Below the pieces are notes generated by a model, which did not search any database, was not told where the DNA came from, and saw only the letters and a list, made by a program, of their open reading frames with translations. From Nitrosomonas sp. (lineage in GTDB: Bacteria; Pseudomonadota; Gammaproteobacteria; Burkholderiales; Nitrosomonadaceae), in contig NZ_JAIEME010000035.1 of assembly GCF_019752415.1 (NCBI RefSeq), positions 1 through 64,000 of the forward strand: DNA of 64,000 bases, read 5' to 3'. Positions 10,050 through 19,137 of this stretch are shown piece by piece (positions within the stretch are counted from its first letter, which is position 1; every line of letters begins with the position of its first letter). Position numbers and translations under genes: made by a program.

Positions 10050-11561
10050 ATGAAATTTGTCTCCCTGATATTCACGCTACCATTTCTGTTTCCAGTCAAT
10101 AGCTATGCCCACGAATTACCTGATCTTGGTGATGTATCACGGGCTACCATCACCCCCTATCAGGAGCGTCAGATTGGCCTGCAAATCATGCGCCAGATTC
10201 GCGCGGACCCGAGTTATCTGGATGATCCTGAGATAGCCAGTTATCTTAGCAATCTTGGTCATAAATTAATTTCCAATTCTGATGAAACCAGTGCAGTGCA
10301 ATCATTTGAATTTTTTGCGATTCAGGACTCATCCATCAATGCATTCGCATTACCTGGGGGGTTCATGGGTTTCAATAGCGGATTGATCATCGCCGCACAA
10401 AGCGAATCGGAACTGGCAGCCGTAATGTCGCATGAAATTGCTCATGTGACACAAAAACATCTGGCGCGTATGATCGCCGGACAAAAGTTCGATTTGATAA
10501 AGTCGATAGCGACACTTGCAGTCGCTATTATTGCTGCGCGCTCTAATCCGCAAGCAAGTCAAGCCATATTGGTTGCTTCCCAGGCCAGTGCCATTCAATC
10601 AAAATTAGATTTCACCCGCAAGCATGAACAAGAAGCGGACCGGATCGGTTTAAGTATCCTGCTCGATGCAGGGTTCGAACCGCAAGGAATGTCTACTTTT
10701 TTTGAACGCCTGCAAAAAGCTGGACGATTTCATGAAAATGGCGCGCCTTCGTATTTACGTACTCACCCGATCACTTACGAGCGTATTGCAGATATCCAGA
10801 ATCGTATTCGCGAAATGCCATACCGCCAAGTTCCCGATAGTATCGATTTTTTATTGGTCCGCGCTAAATTACGTGCAATGCAGGGAAAGCCACATGATGC
10901 AGTTGTACAGTTCAAATCACGTTTAGACGAGAAGCGATATACCAACGAAGCTGTTGAACGATATGGCTATATTCATGCGCTACTACGAGATAAAAAGAAC
11001 AAACAGGCAAACCATGAACTCGCACACTTATATCAAATATTGCAACGTGATTCTTCTACCGCAATGCTGACCAATCATCGACTGGGAGAAACAGTACGCG
11101 TTGAAAATAAAAATGTGATTGCGGGTGCCATGATTGAAACACTTTCAGCCAATGTCAAACTGGGTGATGGAAAAATTACTGAAGCATTTGATATTTATAA
11201 AAGTGCATTAAAAATATATCCACAGCATCGTGCATTGATTCAAGGGTATGCGCATGCTTTAATACGAAACAAACAGACTGAAACAGCACTTGAGTTTATT
11301 AACAAACAATTACTGCTTATTCCAAATGATCCGCAATTGTTTAGCTTACAGGCCCAATGCTACGCCTTATTAGGTGATAGAATGCTGCAACATCGTGCGC
11401 TAGCTGAAACTTATGTGTTGAAAGGACACTATGCGGCTGCGCTTGATCAATTGCAAACCGCACTGCAGAATAGCAACGGAAATTTTTACCAGCTATCCAG
11501 TGTTGAAGCTCGTCTTAAACAGATACAAGTGCTGAAAGCAGAAGAAGATAAAGAAAAATAA
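10050..11561 (+). CDS. bepA: M48 metalloprotease with TPR repeats, BepA (YfgC)-like
   Basis: This is a periplasmic protein of 503 residues with a signal peptide ending about residue 20 (VNSYA). The M48 zinc site is MSHEIAHVTQKH (H128, E129, H132), and a third ligand is expected in EQEADRIG near residue 193. From about 270 onward it is helical with TPR-like repeats. In E. coli, BepA assists or degrades outer-membrane proteins such as LptD during assembly; the same role is inferred here. The length and domain order fit that family. Confidence 0.9.
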   Translation: MKFVSLIFTLPFLFPVNSYAHELPDLGDVSRATITPYQERQIGLQIMRQIRADPSYLDDPEIASYLSNLGHKLISNSDETSAVQSFEFFAIQDSSINAFALPGGFMGFNSGLIIAAQSESELAAVMSHEIAHVTQKHLARMIAGQKFDLIKSIATLAVAIIAARSNPQASQAILVASQASAIQSKLDFTRKHEQEADRIGLSILLDAGFEPQGMSTFFERLQKAGRFHENGAPSYLRTHPITYERIADIQNRIREMPYRQVPDSIDFLLVRAKLRAMQGKPHDAVVQFKSRLDEKRYTNEAVERYGYIHALLRDKKNKQANHELAHLYQILQRDSSTAMLTNHRLGETVRVENKNVIAGAMIETLSANVKLGDGKITEAFDIYKSALKIYPQHRALIQGYAHALIRNKQTETALEFINKQLLLIPNDPQLFSLQAQCYALLGDRMLQHRALAETYVLKGHYAAALDQLQTALQNSNGNFYQLSSVEARLKQIQVLKAEEDKEK

Positions 11562-11670
11562 AAGCACTCAATATTATTAGGCAATCTGCACCAATACATT
11601 CACTAAATTTTCTAAGCGAGTCTTTTGATTACTATTTATCCCCGAGTTGCATTCCATCAAGTTTCTCAAA

Positions 11671-12819
11671 ATGTTAACTGTTAGCATTAAACGAATTATC
11701 GTTGTTTTACTTTTGATTCTTGTCCCAGCCGCCTACTACTGGGCTAATGACGGAAAAAAAGAATCAGCAGAAAATCAATATAAAACCCGGAATATTGAAC
11801 GGGGGGATATCATACAATCCATCTCTGCTAACGGCACGTTGACCCCGGTTGTTCTTGTCAATGTCGGCACTCAGGTTTCAGGTACTGTGGCTAAATTGTA
11901 TGCGGATTATAACGACCATGTTGAAGTGGGTCAGATTCTGGCTGAACTGGATCCAGCCCTACTACAGGCTCAATTGCAGCAATCCAAAGCAAATCTTCTC
12001 AATGCGCAAGTAAGCTTGAGAATTGCTGATGGCAAATTGAAACGCCATCAATTGCTGAAGGAAAAAGAGTTCATTTCACTTGAAGCATTACAAATGATCG
12101 AGCAAGAAATGGAAATAGCACGCGCGCAACTGGCAATCAGTAAGGCCCAAGTTGCGCGTGACCAAACTAATCTCAATTATAGTGTTATCCGGTCCCCCAT
12201 ATCGGGAGTAATCATCGCACGGAATGTAGATATCGGCCAAACTGTGGCTGCCAATTTCCAAACACCAATCTTATTCCAAATCGCCCAAGATCTCCGTCAA
12301 ATGCAAATCAACATCAGCGTCGCTGAAGCCGATATCGGCCAATTACATCTCGGCCAGCTCATTAACTTTACCGTTGATGCGTTTCAGCAACGTAAATTTT
12401 CCGGCACAGTGAAGCAAGTTCGACTCAATCCAACAATTCAGGAGAATGTCGTTACCTACAACGTGGTTGCCATGGTTGATAATGATGATGGAACCTTATT
12501 ACCGGGTATGACTGCCAATATCAATTTTGTTGTCAATCAAAAAGATAAAGTTTTACGTGTGCCCAATGCAGCGCTGCGTTATCAGCCGAAGGACATTGAA
12601 TCAAGTGAAAACAGCAAACAAACAAAATCAGCCAATCAATCTGTCGTGTATCTTTTGCCAGAGAATCGGCCCGTTCCTGTTAATGTGAGCATTGGTATTA
12701 CTGATGGCAATTTCACTGAAATCGTCAATGGTGAAATAAAAGCAGGGGATAAAGTAATTATTAGTGAAGTTGTCGACAAAAAGGAATCGGAAAGTAAGTT
12801 CAAATTAAGAGTATTCTAA
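11671..12819 (+). CDS. Periplasmic adaptor (HlyD/MacA family) of an ABC export system
   Basis: The membrane-anchored adaptor has 382 residues. An N-terminal hydrophobic helix (about 6-22) is followed by a lipoyl-like half motif, a coiled-coil hairpin (about 95-160), the second half GVIIARNVDIGQTVA, and beta-barrel segments. The ATG at 11671 is preferred to a TTG at 11647, because the membrane helix follows it directly. Its last bases overlap the ATPase gene (TAATG), and a permease gene follows. This makes a MacA/YknX-like tripartite exporter. No outer-membrane TolC gene is nearby. The substrate is unknown; macrolides, peptides and lipids are all possible for the family. Confidence 0.9.
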   Translation: MLTVSIKRIIVVLLLILVPAAYYWANDGKKESAENQYKTRNIERGDIIQSISANGTLTPVVLVNVGTQVSGTVAKLYADYNDHVEVGQILAELDPALLQAQLQQSKANLLNAQVSLRIADGKLKRHQLLKEKEFISLEALQMIEQEMEIARAQLAISKAQVARDQTNLNYSVIRSPISGVIIARNVDIGQTVAANFQTPILFQIAQDLRQMQINISVAEADIGQLHLGQLINFTVDAFQQRKFSGTVKQVRLNPTIQENVVTYNVVAMVDNDDGTLLPGMTANINFVVNQKDKVLRVPNAALRYQPKDIESSENSKQTKSANQSVVYLLPENRPVPVNVSIGITDGNFTEIVNGEIKAGDKVIISEVVDKKESESKFKLRVF

Positions 12820-13592
12820 TGCTATCGATTCAGACCAATCATGTCGGCCATTCGCTGATTAGAATTGAGGATATTTCTAAAAGCTACAATCTGCAAGACG
12901 CCAATGGGAATACCATTACGAATCAGGTTCTGTTTAATATCAATCTGACCATCGATCAAGGCGAATTTGTTGCCATTATGGGGCATTCTGGATCGGGTAA
13001 ATCGACATTGATGAATATACTCGGTTGCCTTGATACCTCGACAAGCGGGTCATATTGGCTCTCCGAGAGGAATGTCGCCAAACTTACTAACGATGAACTG
13101 GCACGCATTCGTAACCAGAAGATCGGTTTCGTATTTCAGGGATTCAACTTGCTAAAACGTGTCACAGCGCTAGATAATGTGGCAACACCATTACTGTACG
13201 CTGGAATCGGCCGTTCTCAAAGCCGCAAACAAGCATTAGAACTTCTCCGTCGTACCGGTTTGGAAAATTTTGCCATGCATCAACCGAATCAGCTCTCTGG
13301 CGGGCAACAACAACGTGTCGCCATCAGTCGCGCACTGATTAACCAACCGCCCCTGATTCTGGCTGATGAGCCCACGGGAAATCTTGATACGCAAACCAGT
13401 CGTGAAATTATGTCATTGTTCCAACAGCTTAATCGCGATCAAGGTATTACTATCGTACTGGTCACACATGAAGATGATATTGCGGCTTATGCAAAGCGCC
13501 TAATTCGCCTAAAAGATGGACATATCATTTATGATAAGGACAACAATACGAACACAACTGTAGACAAACTTTCCAGAACTTTTCCGGCCTAA
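12819..13592 (+). CDS. ABC transporter ATP-binding protein (MacB/LolD-like)
   Basis: The 257-residue ATPase has Walker [10 protein letters not shown] (55-63), the Q-loop FVFQGFNLL, the signature LSGGQQQR (159-166) and Walker [10 protein letters not shown] (179-187). It overlaps the adaptor gene by one base, and the permease gene starts 48 bases after it. In true MacB the ATPase is fused to the permease. Here they are separate, as in LolD or the YknY type. It powers the mechanotransmission-type permease next to it. Confidence 0.94.
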   Translation: MLSIQTNHVGHSLIRIEDISKSYNLQDANGNTITNQVLFNINLTIDQGEFVAIMGHSGSGKSTLMNILGCLDTSTSGSYWLSERNVAKLTNDELARIRNQKIGFVFQGFNLLKRVTALDNVATPLLYAGIGRSQSRKQALELLRRTGLENFAMHQPNQLSGGQQQRVAISRALINQPPLILADEPTGNLDTQTSREIMSLFQQLNRDQGITIVLVTHEDDIAAYAKRLIRLKDGHIIYDKDNNTNTTVDKLSRTFPA

Positions 13593-13640
13593 TGACCGCT
13601 TGTCATTTATTTCTACCGATGTTTAATCGCTATTGACACA

Positions 13641-14864
13641 ATGAATTTTCTTGCAATTATTGGCGAAGCACTGCGCGCCTTGCGTCAAAATCGCTTGCGG
13701 ACCGGGCTAACCATGTTGGGCATGATTATTGGCGTAGCGGCCGTAGTTTTAATGTTATCCATCGGTCAAGGCGCACAAACTAAAATTAACCAAACCATTG
13801 CTGAGATGGGCAGTAATCTTTTTATCGTTGTCCCAGGCGCCACATCTTCCGGAGGATTTAGCTTTGGTAGCGGTAGCATCAGAACTTTAACAATCCATGA
13901 CGCGCAAGCAATTGCCGAATTACCGATAATCAGCGCAACGGCGCCTGTCATTTCGGGTACAGCGCAGCTCAATTACGCCGCCAAAAATTGGAGCACCATC
14001 ATCACAGGCACTACACCGGATTATTTTTCGGTAGGTAACTGGAAAATTGAATCGGGTACAACCTTTACAGAATCTGATTTGCGTTCGGCAAATCGTGTAG
14101 TCGTTTTAGGATCAGTCACGGCACAGAACTTATTCGGTGATGAAGATCCCGTTGGAAAAACCATACGCATAACCAACCGCCCCTTCCTCGTTGTGGGTGT
14201 GCTAATGGCCAAGGGACAAAGCCTAACGGGACGCGACCAGGATGACAATATTTTCATACCGATCACAACCAGTGAAAGACAGATTACCGGCAATCAGTTT
14301 CCTGGCTCTATCCGACTCATGTTAGTCCAGTGTAAGTCGGCGGATGAAATGGATATCGCTGAAATAGAAATTACCCAATTATTACGCCAACGCCATCGTA
14401 TCGCGAAAGGTAAAGAAAATGATTTTACTGTTCGCAATTTAACTGCACTTGCTGATGTTGCGACAGGTGCTGCAAAAGTGATGTCGATGGTATTGGGCGC
14501 CATCGCATCAGTATCTTTATTGGTCGGTGGCATTGGCATTATGAATATTATGCTAGTATCTGTGACTGAACGTACCCGGGAAATTGGTATTCGTATGGCA
14601 ATCGGTGCCAATCAGCGTGCAATTCTTACTCAGTTTCTGCTTGAGGCTATGATGATCTGTTTTATGGGTGGGTTGATTGGTTTGTTACTGGGTATTGGTG
14701 GTGCTTGGGTAGTCAGCCAAGTTGCTGATATGCTGATTGTCATTACACTAGGTATGATCGGTTTAGCTTTTCTATTTGCTTCGGCAGTTGGCATATTCTT
14801 CGGTTTTTATCCTGCCAAGAAGGCTGCTTCACTGAAACCAGTCGATGCACTTCGATATGAATAA
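13641..14864 (+). CDS. ABC transporter permease, MacB/FtsX family
   Basis: This 407-residue membrane protein has the family layout: one N-terminal helix (about 18-40, TMLGMIIGVAAVVLMLSIG), a large periplasmic domain (about 45-270), then three helices in the last 130 residues. The motif SVTERTREIGIRMAIGA between helices 2 and 3 is the FtsX-domain coupling region. It completes the adaptor-ATPase-permease set. It probably moves an envelope or periplasmic substrate rather than pumping across the inner membrane. The substrate cannot be inferred. Confidence 0.93.
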   Translation: MNFLAIIGEALRALRQNRLRTGLTMLGMIIGVAAVVLMLSIGQGAQTKINQTIAEMGSNLFIVVPGATSSGGFSFGSGSIRTLTIHDAQAIAELPIISATAPVISGTAQLNYAAKNWSTIITGTTPDYFSVGNWKIESGTTFTESDLRSANRVVVLGSVTAQNLFGDEDPVGKTIRITNRPFLVVGVLMAKGQSLTGRDQDDNIFIPITTSERQITGNQFPGSIRLMLVQCKSADEMDIAEIEITQLLRQRHRIAKGKENDFTVRNLTALADVATGAAKVMSMVLGAIASVSLLVGGIGIMNIMLVSVTERTREIGIRMAIGANQRAILTQFLLEAMMICFMGGLIGLLLGIGGAWVVSQVADMLIVITLGMIGLAFLFASAVGIFFGFYPAKKAASLKPVDALRYE

Positions 14865-14918
14865 CTTATCTAAGTTTTGTTAATTGGCTTACATTCAGCA
14901 TCCAAATAGGAATAACTC

Positions 14919-15530
14919 ATGACAATCAAAGAGCGCCCTACTTCTGATTTTCTAGCAATTGTCGTCGTAGAAAATACAAAAGAGGCAATGACTGTAGGTG
15001 AAATCAAGAATGCGCTACATGAGCGTGGTTTTGGTATCCTCATGGCCATCGCCGCACTACCAATATGCCTTCCAGTACCCGTCCCACCGGGATGCACAAC
15101 GCTTTTTTCTATCCCGCTATTCATTTTCTCAGTGCAAATGATTCTCGGTATGCGAGCACCGTGGTTACCAATTTGGATTGAAAAAAAATCAATCAAACGA
15201 ACCAGTCTTGAGAAAATAGTTACAAAAGCAAATCCTTGGCTCAAGAAAATTGAGAACAGAATGCAGCCGCGCATGACTTATATCAGTGTGCAGACGTGGG
15301 AAAGAATTATCGGTATTTTTTCCTTTGTTTTTGCGCTATCGATAGCGCTCCCAATCCCTTTGACAAATTTCCCGCCAGGATGGGGAATACTGGTAATGTC
15401 CCTGGGGCTTCTGAATAGGGATGGTGTAACCATATTGATCGGCATGATTATTGGAACGATTGGAATCGGTATTACCATGATTGTTCTAGTAATGCTATGG
15501 ATGGGAATGACGATGCCATCATTCTATTGA
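14919..15530 (+). CDS. ExoD-family (exopolysaccharide synthesis) membrane protein
   Basis: The product has 203 residues and four or five hydrophobic segments clustered at about 42-80 and 130-200. The conserved ExoD start 'GEIKNALHERGFGILMAIAALP' region and the loop LPVPVPPGC are present, as is the later PIPLTNFPPGWGIL repeat of that loop. ExoD was named for an exopolysaccharide and acid-sensitivity phenotype in Sinorhizobium. The molecular function is not established. It sits 54 bases after the ABC permease and may be in the same transcript. Confidence 0.85.
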   Translation: MTIKERPTSDFLAIVVVENTKEAMTVGEIKNALHERGFGILMAIAALPICLPVPVPPGCTTLFSIPLFIFSVQMILGMRAPWLPIWIEKKSIKRTSLEKIVTKANPWLKKIENRMQPRMTYISVQTWERIIGIFSFVFALSIALPIPLTNFPPGWGILVMSLGLLNRDGVTILIGMIIGTIGIGITMIVLVMLWMGMTMPSFY

Positions 15531-15539
15531 TTTATTGCC

Positions 15540-15562
15540 CCAGGAAACTTCACAGTTCCTGG
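15540..15562 (+). terminator. Hairpin after the ExoD gene
   Basis: CCAGGAA (15540-15546) pairs with TTCCTGG (15556-15562). No T-run follows, so it is a weak or factor-assisted terminator at best. Confidence 0.4.
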
Positions 15563-15911
15563 AATTATTGAATGGCTCTGTAGCCATTACTTGTTGAATT
15601 TCAAGTCAAAATGCATCGGAATGTAAAAATAGGTATACATCATGAAAGCAGCTGAAATAAATTTTCTCGGCGCGCCCTGCACCTATCCCCGCGGCAAGAC
15701 CGCTGGGAATCGCAAGTTCAAAGATTGCGCGAATTCAATTTCAAAGTGCAACGCCTAACGGTGGTTCGGTGTAGCGCACCATCTTCCTGAAGAACACCTC
15801 AAACAAGGTTCTGAATCTAAGCACTCTGTGAGCCCAATGGTTGAGTCTATCCATCACCCACTGCACTTGTGTGACCACATCACGCTAGGATTGCTTAAGT
15901 CCGACAGACTC
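15563..15911. other. Unassigned stretch, possible gene remnant
   Basis: No intact gene is visible. An ATG at 15641 opens a 38-codon frame beginning MKAAEINFLGAP. A different frame, from about 15682 to a TGA near 15790, reads RWESQVQRLREFNFKVQRL. The two frames together could be the shifted start of a decayed gene, but I do not recognise the family. The last 100 bases show nothing. Confidence 0.3.
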
Positions 15912-16997
15912 CTAGAAGAAATCGATTGTACCTGTTTCTTTTTTCTCAACAATATGTCCGCTTTCCAAAAGACTTTCATAGAAATGGAGTTGGTTTTTCC
16001 CATTGTTTTTTGCGTGATAGAGCGCTTGATCTGCACGTCCAATAATTTCAGATGCGAGGTGGTGAGTTTCGCTAATCAAAGTTGCACCAACACTAATCGT
16101 GACCGTATTGATTTGCGGGAAACGATACGCTTCAATTTTTTCTCGAAAACGTTCCAATGCTTTAGCAGCTTCCGCTTGATCTGGGACATGGAAGATGACT
16201 ACAAACTCTTCTCCGCCGAAACGAAATAATAAATCCTTTGCGCGGAAATTTTGTTTCATTACATAGGATAATAGTAATAGAACTTCATCGCCCATAATAT
16301 GGCCAAACCGGTCGTTGATAGACTTAAAATCATCAATATCAATAATAGCGAGACAAAATTCTTCTGTTCCTGTTTTAGTTCTTCTCCGGTCTTGCTCGTT
16401 TCCGTTAGGTTGTTGGCTGATATCCGAATTTAGTGTAAGCGAGCTGATTTTATTGATATTCGCTTCAAAAGTTTGGCGGTTCAGCAAGCCCGTCAACTTA
16501 TCTTTCTGGCTCTCATCCAACAGGCTGCGAAAGTTATAGGTGATACTCAACAAGCTAGTGATGATGAGCATTTCCCCTTCGGTTAATGAATGAGAAAGCT
16601 CAAAAGATAGCAAACTTTCAATTTTGTTGGCGGCAAAGATTGGATAAACAACTAAGTATTGATTCCCCTGTAGCTGAATATAGGGTTTTTTTGTTGTCTC
16701 TACCCACAACTGTGCTGACTTGATCTCCTCCGGAATCACGATTTCAGAGGTATATATCTCTTGCGACTCTGAAAACTGTCTTTTATTATCATCTTGAATC
16801 AAATTGGTTGAATGCGTAGACAACCAGCACATCATGCTAGTTTGACTGAGCCTGTACATGGCTATCTGATTAATTTTTAATAACTCAGCCAATGTTTTTA
16901 ACAAACTAGTTTCGAATAATTCGACATCTCGAATGGTGGTTAATGATACTAATCGATTCAGCAGAGAAGGCGGTCCGGCATCTTTTTTATTAATCAT
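15912..16997 (-). CDS. Diguanylate cyclase (GGDEF) with an N-terminal sensory region
   Basis: The cytoplasmic protein has 361 residues. The first 150 are GAF-like (alternating helices and strands, with no membrane span). The GGDEF domain starts at DKLTGLLNR (about 167), has the metal site IIDIDDFKSIND (about 218-229) and the active loop GGEEF (261-265). The allosteric I-site RxxD (RAKD, 252-255) is placed exactly five residues before it. All features needed for making cyclic di-GMP and for product inhibition are present. A linker of about 30 polar residues (190-212) is inserted early in the cyclase domain. It stands alone, next to IS remnants. Confidence 0.92.
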   Translation of the reverse strand: MINKKDAGPPSLLNRLVSLTTIRDVELFETSLLKTLAELLKINQIAMYRLSQTSMMCWLSTHSTNLIQDDNKRQFSESQEIYTSEIVIPEEIKSAQLWVETTKKPYIQLQGNQYLVVYPIFAANKIESLLSFELSHSLTEGEMLIITSLLSITYNFRSLLDESQKDKLTGLLNRQTFEANINKISSLTLNSDISQQPNGNEQDRRRTKTGTEEFCLAIIDIDDFKSINDRFGHIMGDEVLLLLSYVMKQNFRAKDLLFRFGGEEFVVIFHVPDQAEAAKALERFREKIEAYRFPQINTVTISVGATLISETHHLASEIIGRADQALYHAKNNGKNQLHFYESLLESGHIVEKKETGTIDFF

Positions 16998-17099
16998 GTG
17001 TAAGATTTAGATGACAAAGCAATGTCGTGATTATAACTGCATTACTTAGTCGATAAAATTTTAAGTTCAGTTTGAGATTCCTCTTGGTCTTGCTTCAGG

Positions 17100-17545
17100 G
17101 AACATTATATCGAGCTCATTCGCTATTACGTTTGCGTAGCCGGTTCTTATAGTCGATGGCGCAGCTGCTATCAGCGTGGCGTCAACTATCTACCACGCCT
17201 GACACAACACTAATGCGTGTTGCGCTAACTGCGCAGCTGTTTCAGCAGATAGGCTTTGTGCCAAGTGATGCTTCTCCTGCATCTAATCCGGAAAATTCAC
17301 GCAACATTGGCACATCATGTAACGCTTCTCCCATCCCCGGATCTGAATAACTAAACCATTGTTGCATCATATGAATTTTCAGCATTACTTCCACCGCAGA
17401 TAGCTTGCGCCCAAACCCGCTACCAGTCACTTGCTCCATTTCTTCGAGAAACTTTTGTCGACGAGTTACTTTGGTTTCTTGATAAAGAACGGAATCGACA
17501 AGCCTAATTGTTTCATCAATGTGATTACTTGCAGTGGTTACGATA
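17100..17545 (-). mobile_element. Degenerate IS5-family transposase remnant
   Basis: On the minus strand the pieces follow the order of IS5-type transposases: TRRQKFLEEMEQV, then RKLSAVEVMLKIHMMQQWF, then MGEALHDVPMLREFSGLD, and further on IVDATLIAA, which holds the first catalytic Asp of the DDE triad. The segment between the first two is deleted, stops and shifts separate the later parts, and the C-terminal half is missing. No terminal inverted repeats were found. This is a dead fragment. Confidence 0.75.
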
Positions 17546-17735
17546 TGCCATGTTTCTTACAAGTTTTTGAAACTTATTGAGAGCTTGTATTTTTTATCAC
17601 GTAGATGACCGCAAGATCATTATTATCAGTAACTCATTCCAATTACAGATAGGAACAGTAACAATATAATCTTTAACTTTGGTAGAGGCCATCATGGTAT
17701 GACAGGGAAGCAGGATGGAGCAAGTTGTGGTAGCG

Positions 17736-17965
17736 ATGGCACCCGCTAATAAAGAAAGTCCGACTCTGTACCAAATACTGAAACGGCATGGCTGGGGCAA
17801 ACTGGCTCCGGATAAAAGCTATCCACAAGCCATCCAGCGACGCGCGAGGCGTTGAAAAAACTCCCCGAGCGACTAATCGACGAAATGGCGGCTTTTGTGA
17901 TCCCACGCCCACTGCACCCTAATGTATCGGGAAGAAGAACGTTTCGGTGGGAGTTTTGAACGGGG
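17736..17965 (+). mobile_element. Degenerate IS630-like transposase remnant
   Basis: A plus-strand frame contains LYQILKRHGWGKLAPDK, the pattern that follows the winged helix in IS630-type transposases. After a shift, EALKKLPERLIDEM and a third piece REEERFGGSF resemble the next parts of that protein. Frames are broken within 250 bases and no ends were recognised. The family call rests on these short motifs. Confidence 0.5.
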
Positions 17966-18115
17966 ATACACATTCATGGCTGATTAGGAACTATGCAAAA
18001 GCACAGCCTAAAAACTAAGCAGCTATAAAAAAATGTGGTAAGAAGCATGGTACATTCTTAACCTCAAAGATAAATATTATTACATATAATTCAATAACTA
18101 ATGCGAAGATAGCGC

Positions 18116-18568
18116 CTATTTCTTAAGTATCGCTAGTTGTTCCTTCAATGCTTTAATTTCCTCTTCTGCCCGGATTTGCGGGGTAACGTCCAATTGAACA
18201 CCCAGGAAATAGAGTAAATTTCCATTGGAATCAAAAAGTGGCGACATTAGCAAATGGTTATAAAATAATTCGCCATTTTTACGATAATTATTCAGCGTTA
18301 CTTCAACGGATTTCTTATCCTTTATAGCTTCTCGCAATTTATTGACTTCAGTTTGGTCGTGTTCCTTACCCTGTAAAAAACGGCAATTCTTACCTACCAC
18401 TTCTGCTAACGTATAACCAGTTATTGTCTCAAAAGCTTTATTAACATAAACCAATGGCATATCCTCTTGATCAGGATCAGCTAGTGACACTCCGTTTACA
18501 CATGAATCAAGAATCTTGGACAGTACTTGTGGAATCAATCCAGGGTCTTTCTCAACGATAAAATCCAT
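18116..18568 (-). CDS. Short LOV-domain blue-light photoreceptor protein
   Basis: This 150-residue protein is almost entirely one LOV (PAS) domain. GKNCRFLQG (59-67) carries C62, the cysteine that forms the flavin adduct in light. N94 in NYRKNG, N104 in FYNHL and Q125 in FLGVQLDVT are the expected flavin contacts. A helix of about 20 residues (131-150) follows, like the J-alpha or dimerisation helix of short LOV proteins. No output domain is attached, so signalling must go through a partner. The ATG at 18568 has GGAGAG upstream. It is the third gene of an operon with a flavoprotein and an SRPBCC protein. In Pseudomonas putida, a short LOV protein is known to act with a LitR regulator; none is visible here. 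Confidence 0.88.
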   Translation of the reverse strand: MDFIVEKDPGLIPQVLSKILDSCVNGVSLADPDQEDMPLVYVNKAFETITGYTLAEVVGKNCRFLQGKEHDQTEVNKLREAIKDKKSVEVTLNNYRKNGELFYNHLLMSPLFDSNGNLLYFLGVQLDVTPQIRAEEEIKALKEQLAILKK

Positions 18569-18647
18569 GATTTTCTCTCCAGGTTAATCAATTGTTTGCT
18601 AAATAAATACACTCGTGCGAGGGACTTCCGATTACTCAAAAATCAGC

Positions 18648-19112
18648 CTAATCTGCTTCAATTAATTTCTTGATATTCTTGACAGTCCGCTCGGTTCCGT
18701 CTTGAACAGCAATGCGTACCAGCTTTTCAAATGGCCTTACATGTAAATCGAGACTGAGCAGTTCAAAAATAAATGTTATCCGGCTATCTAAAGCGTTAAC
18801 CGATTCAATCACATAGTCACAACGATACGGATTAGAAACACCTTCAAAACAAATACGTTCCCCTATATCAAAAAACTTAACTTTGAATGTCGATTCAGAG
18901 CGATTGCCTTGATCAATGCGCACTTGACGGCATTGTGTTCCCAATTTTATAGGTCCATCGGTGAGTTTCTCCAGTTCTTTAACCTCCGGTGACCATCTGG
19001 GATAGTTAATCAGCAAATCGTTACCAATAAAATTAAAAAGCTTTTCACTGGGAGTATGGATTATTGTATTGGCCTTGCCAATTACAGGGGTATCTTTGAA
19101 CAAACCAAGCAT
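18648..19112 (-). CDS. SRPBCC (polyketide cyclase-like) protein
   Basis: The product has 154 residues. The pattern of alternating strands with ANTIIHTPSEKLFNFI at the start, PRWSPEVKELEKL in the first loop and a long C-terminal helix (about 125-152) is that of the SRPBCC/START-like fold, which holds a hydrophobic ligand. There is no signal peptide and no clear catalytic residue. The ATG at 19112 is preceded by GCAGGAGG. It lies 25 bases after the flavoprotein gene and 79 bases before the LOV gene on the same strand. A role in binding a lipid, quinone or pigment is suggested by the fold only. Confidence 0.75.
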   Translation of the reverse strand: MLGLFKDTPVIGKANTIIHTPSEKLFNFIGNDLLINYPRWSPEVKELEKLTDGPIKLGTQCRQVRIDQGNRSESTFKVKFFDIGERICFEGVSNPYRCDYVIESVNALDSRITFIFELLSLDLHVRPFEKLVRIAVQDGTERTVKNIKKLIEAD

Positions 19113-19137
19113 TGTAATGCCTCCTGCGTAGTATTTG

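Noticed and set aside
17156-17350. Plus-strand open frame of 64 codons
   Set aside because: It lies over the IS5 transposase remnant, whose minus-strand motifs are recognisable, so it is a shadow.
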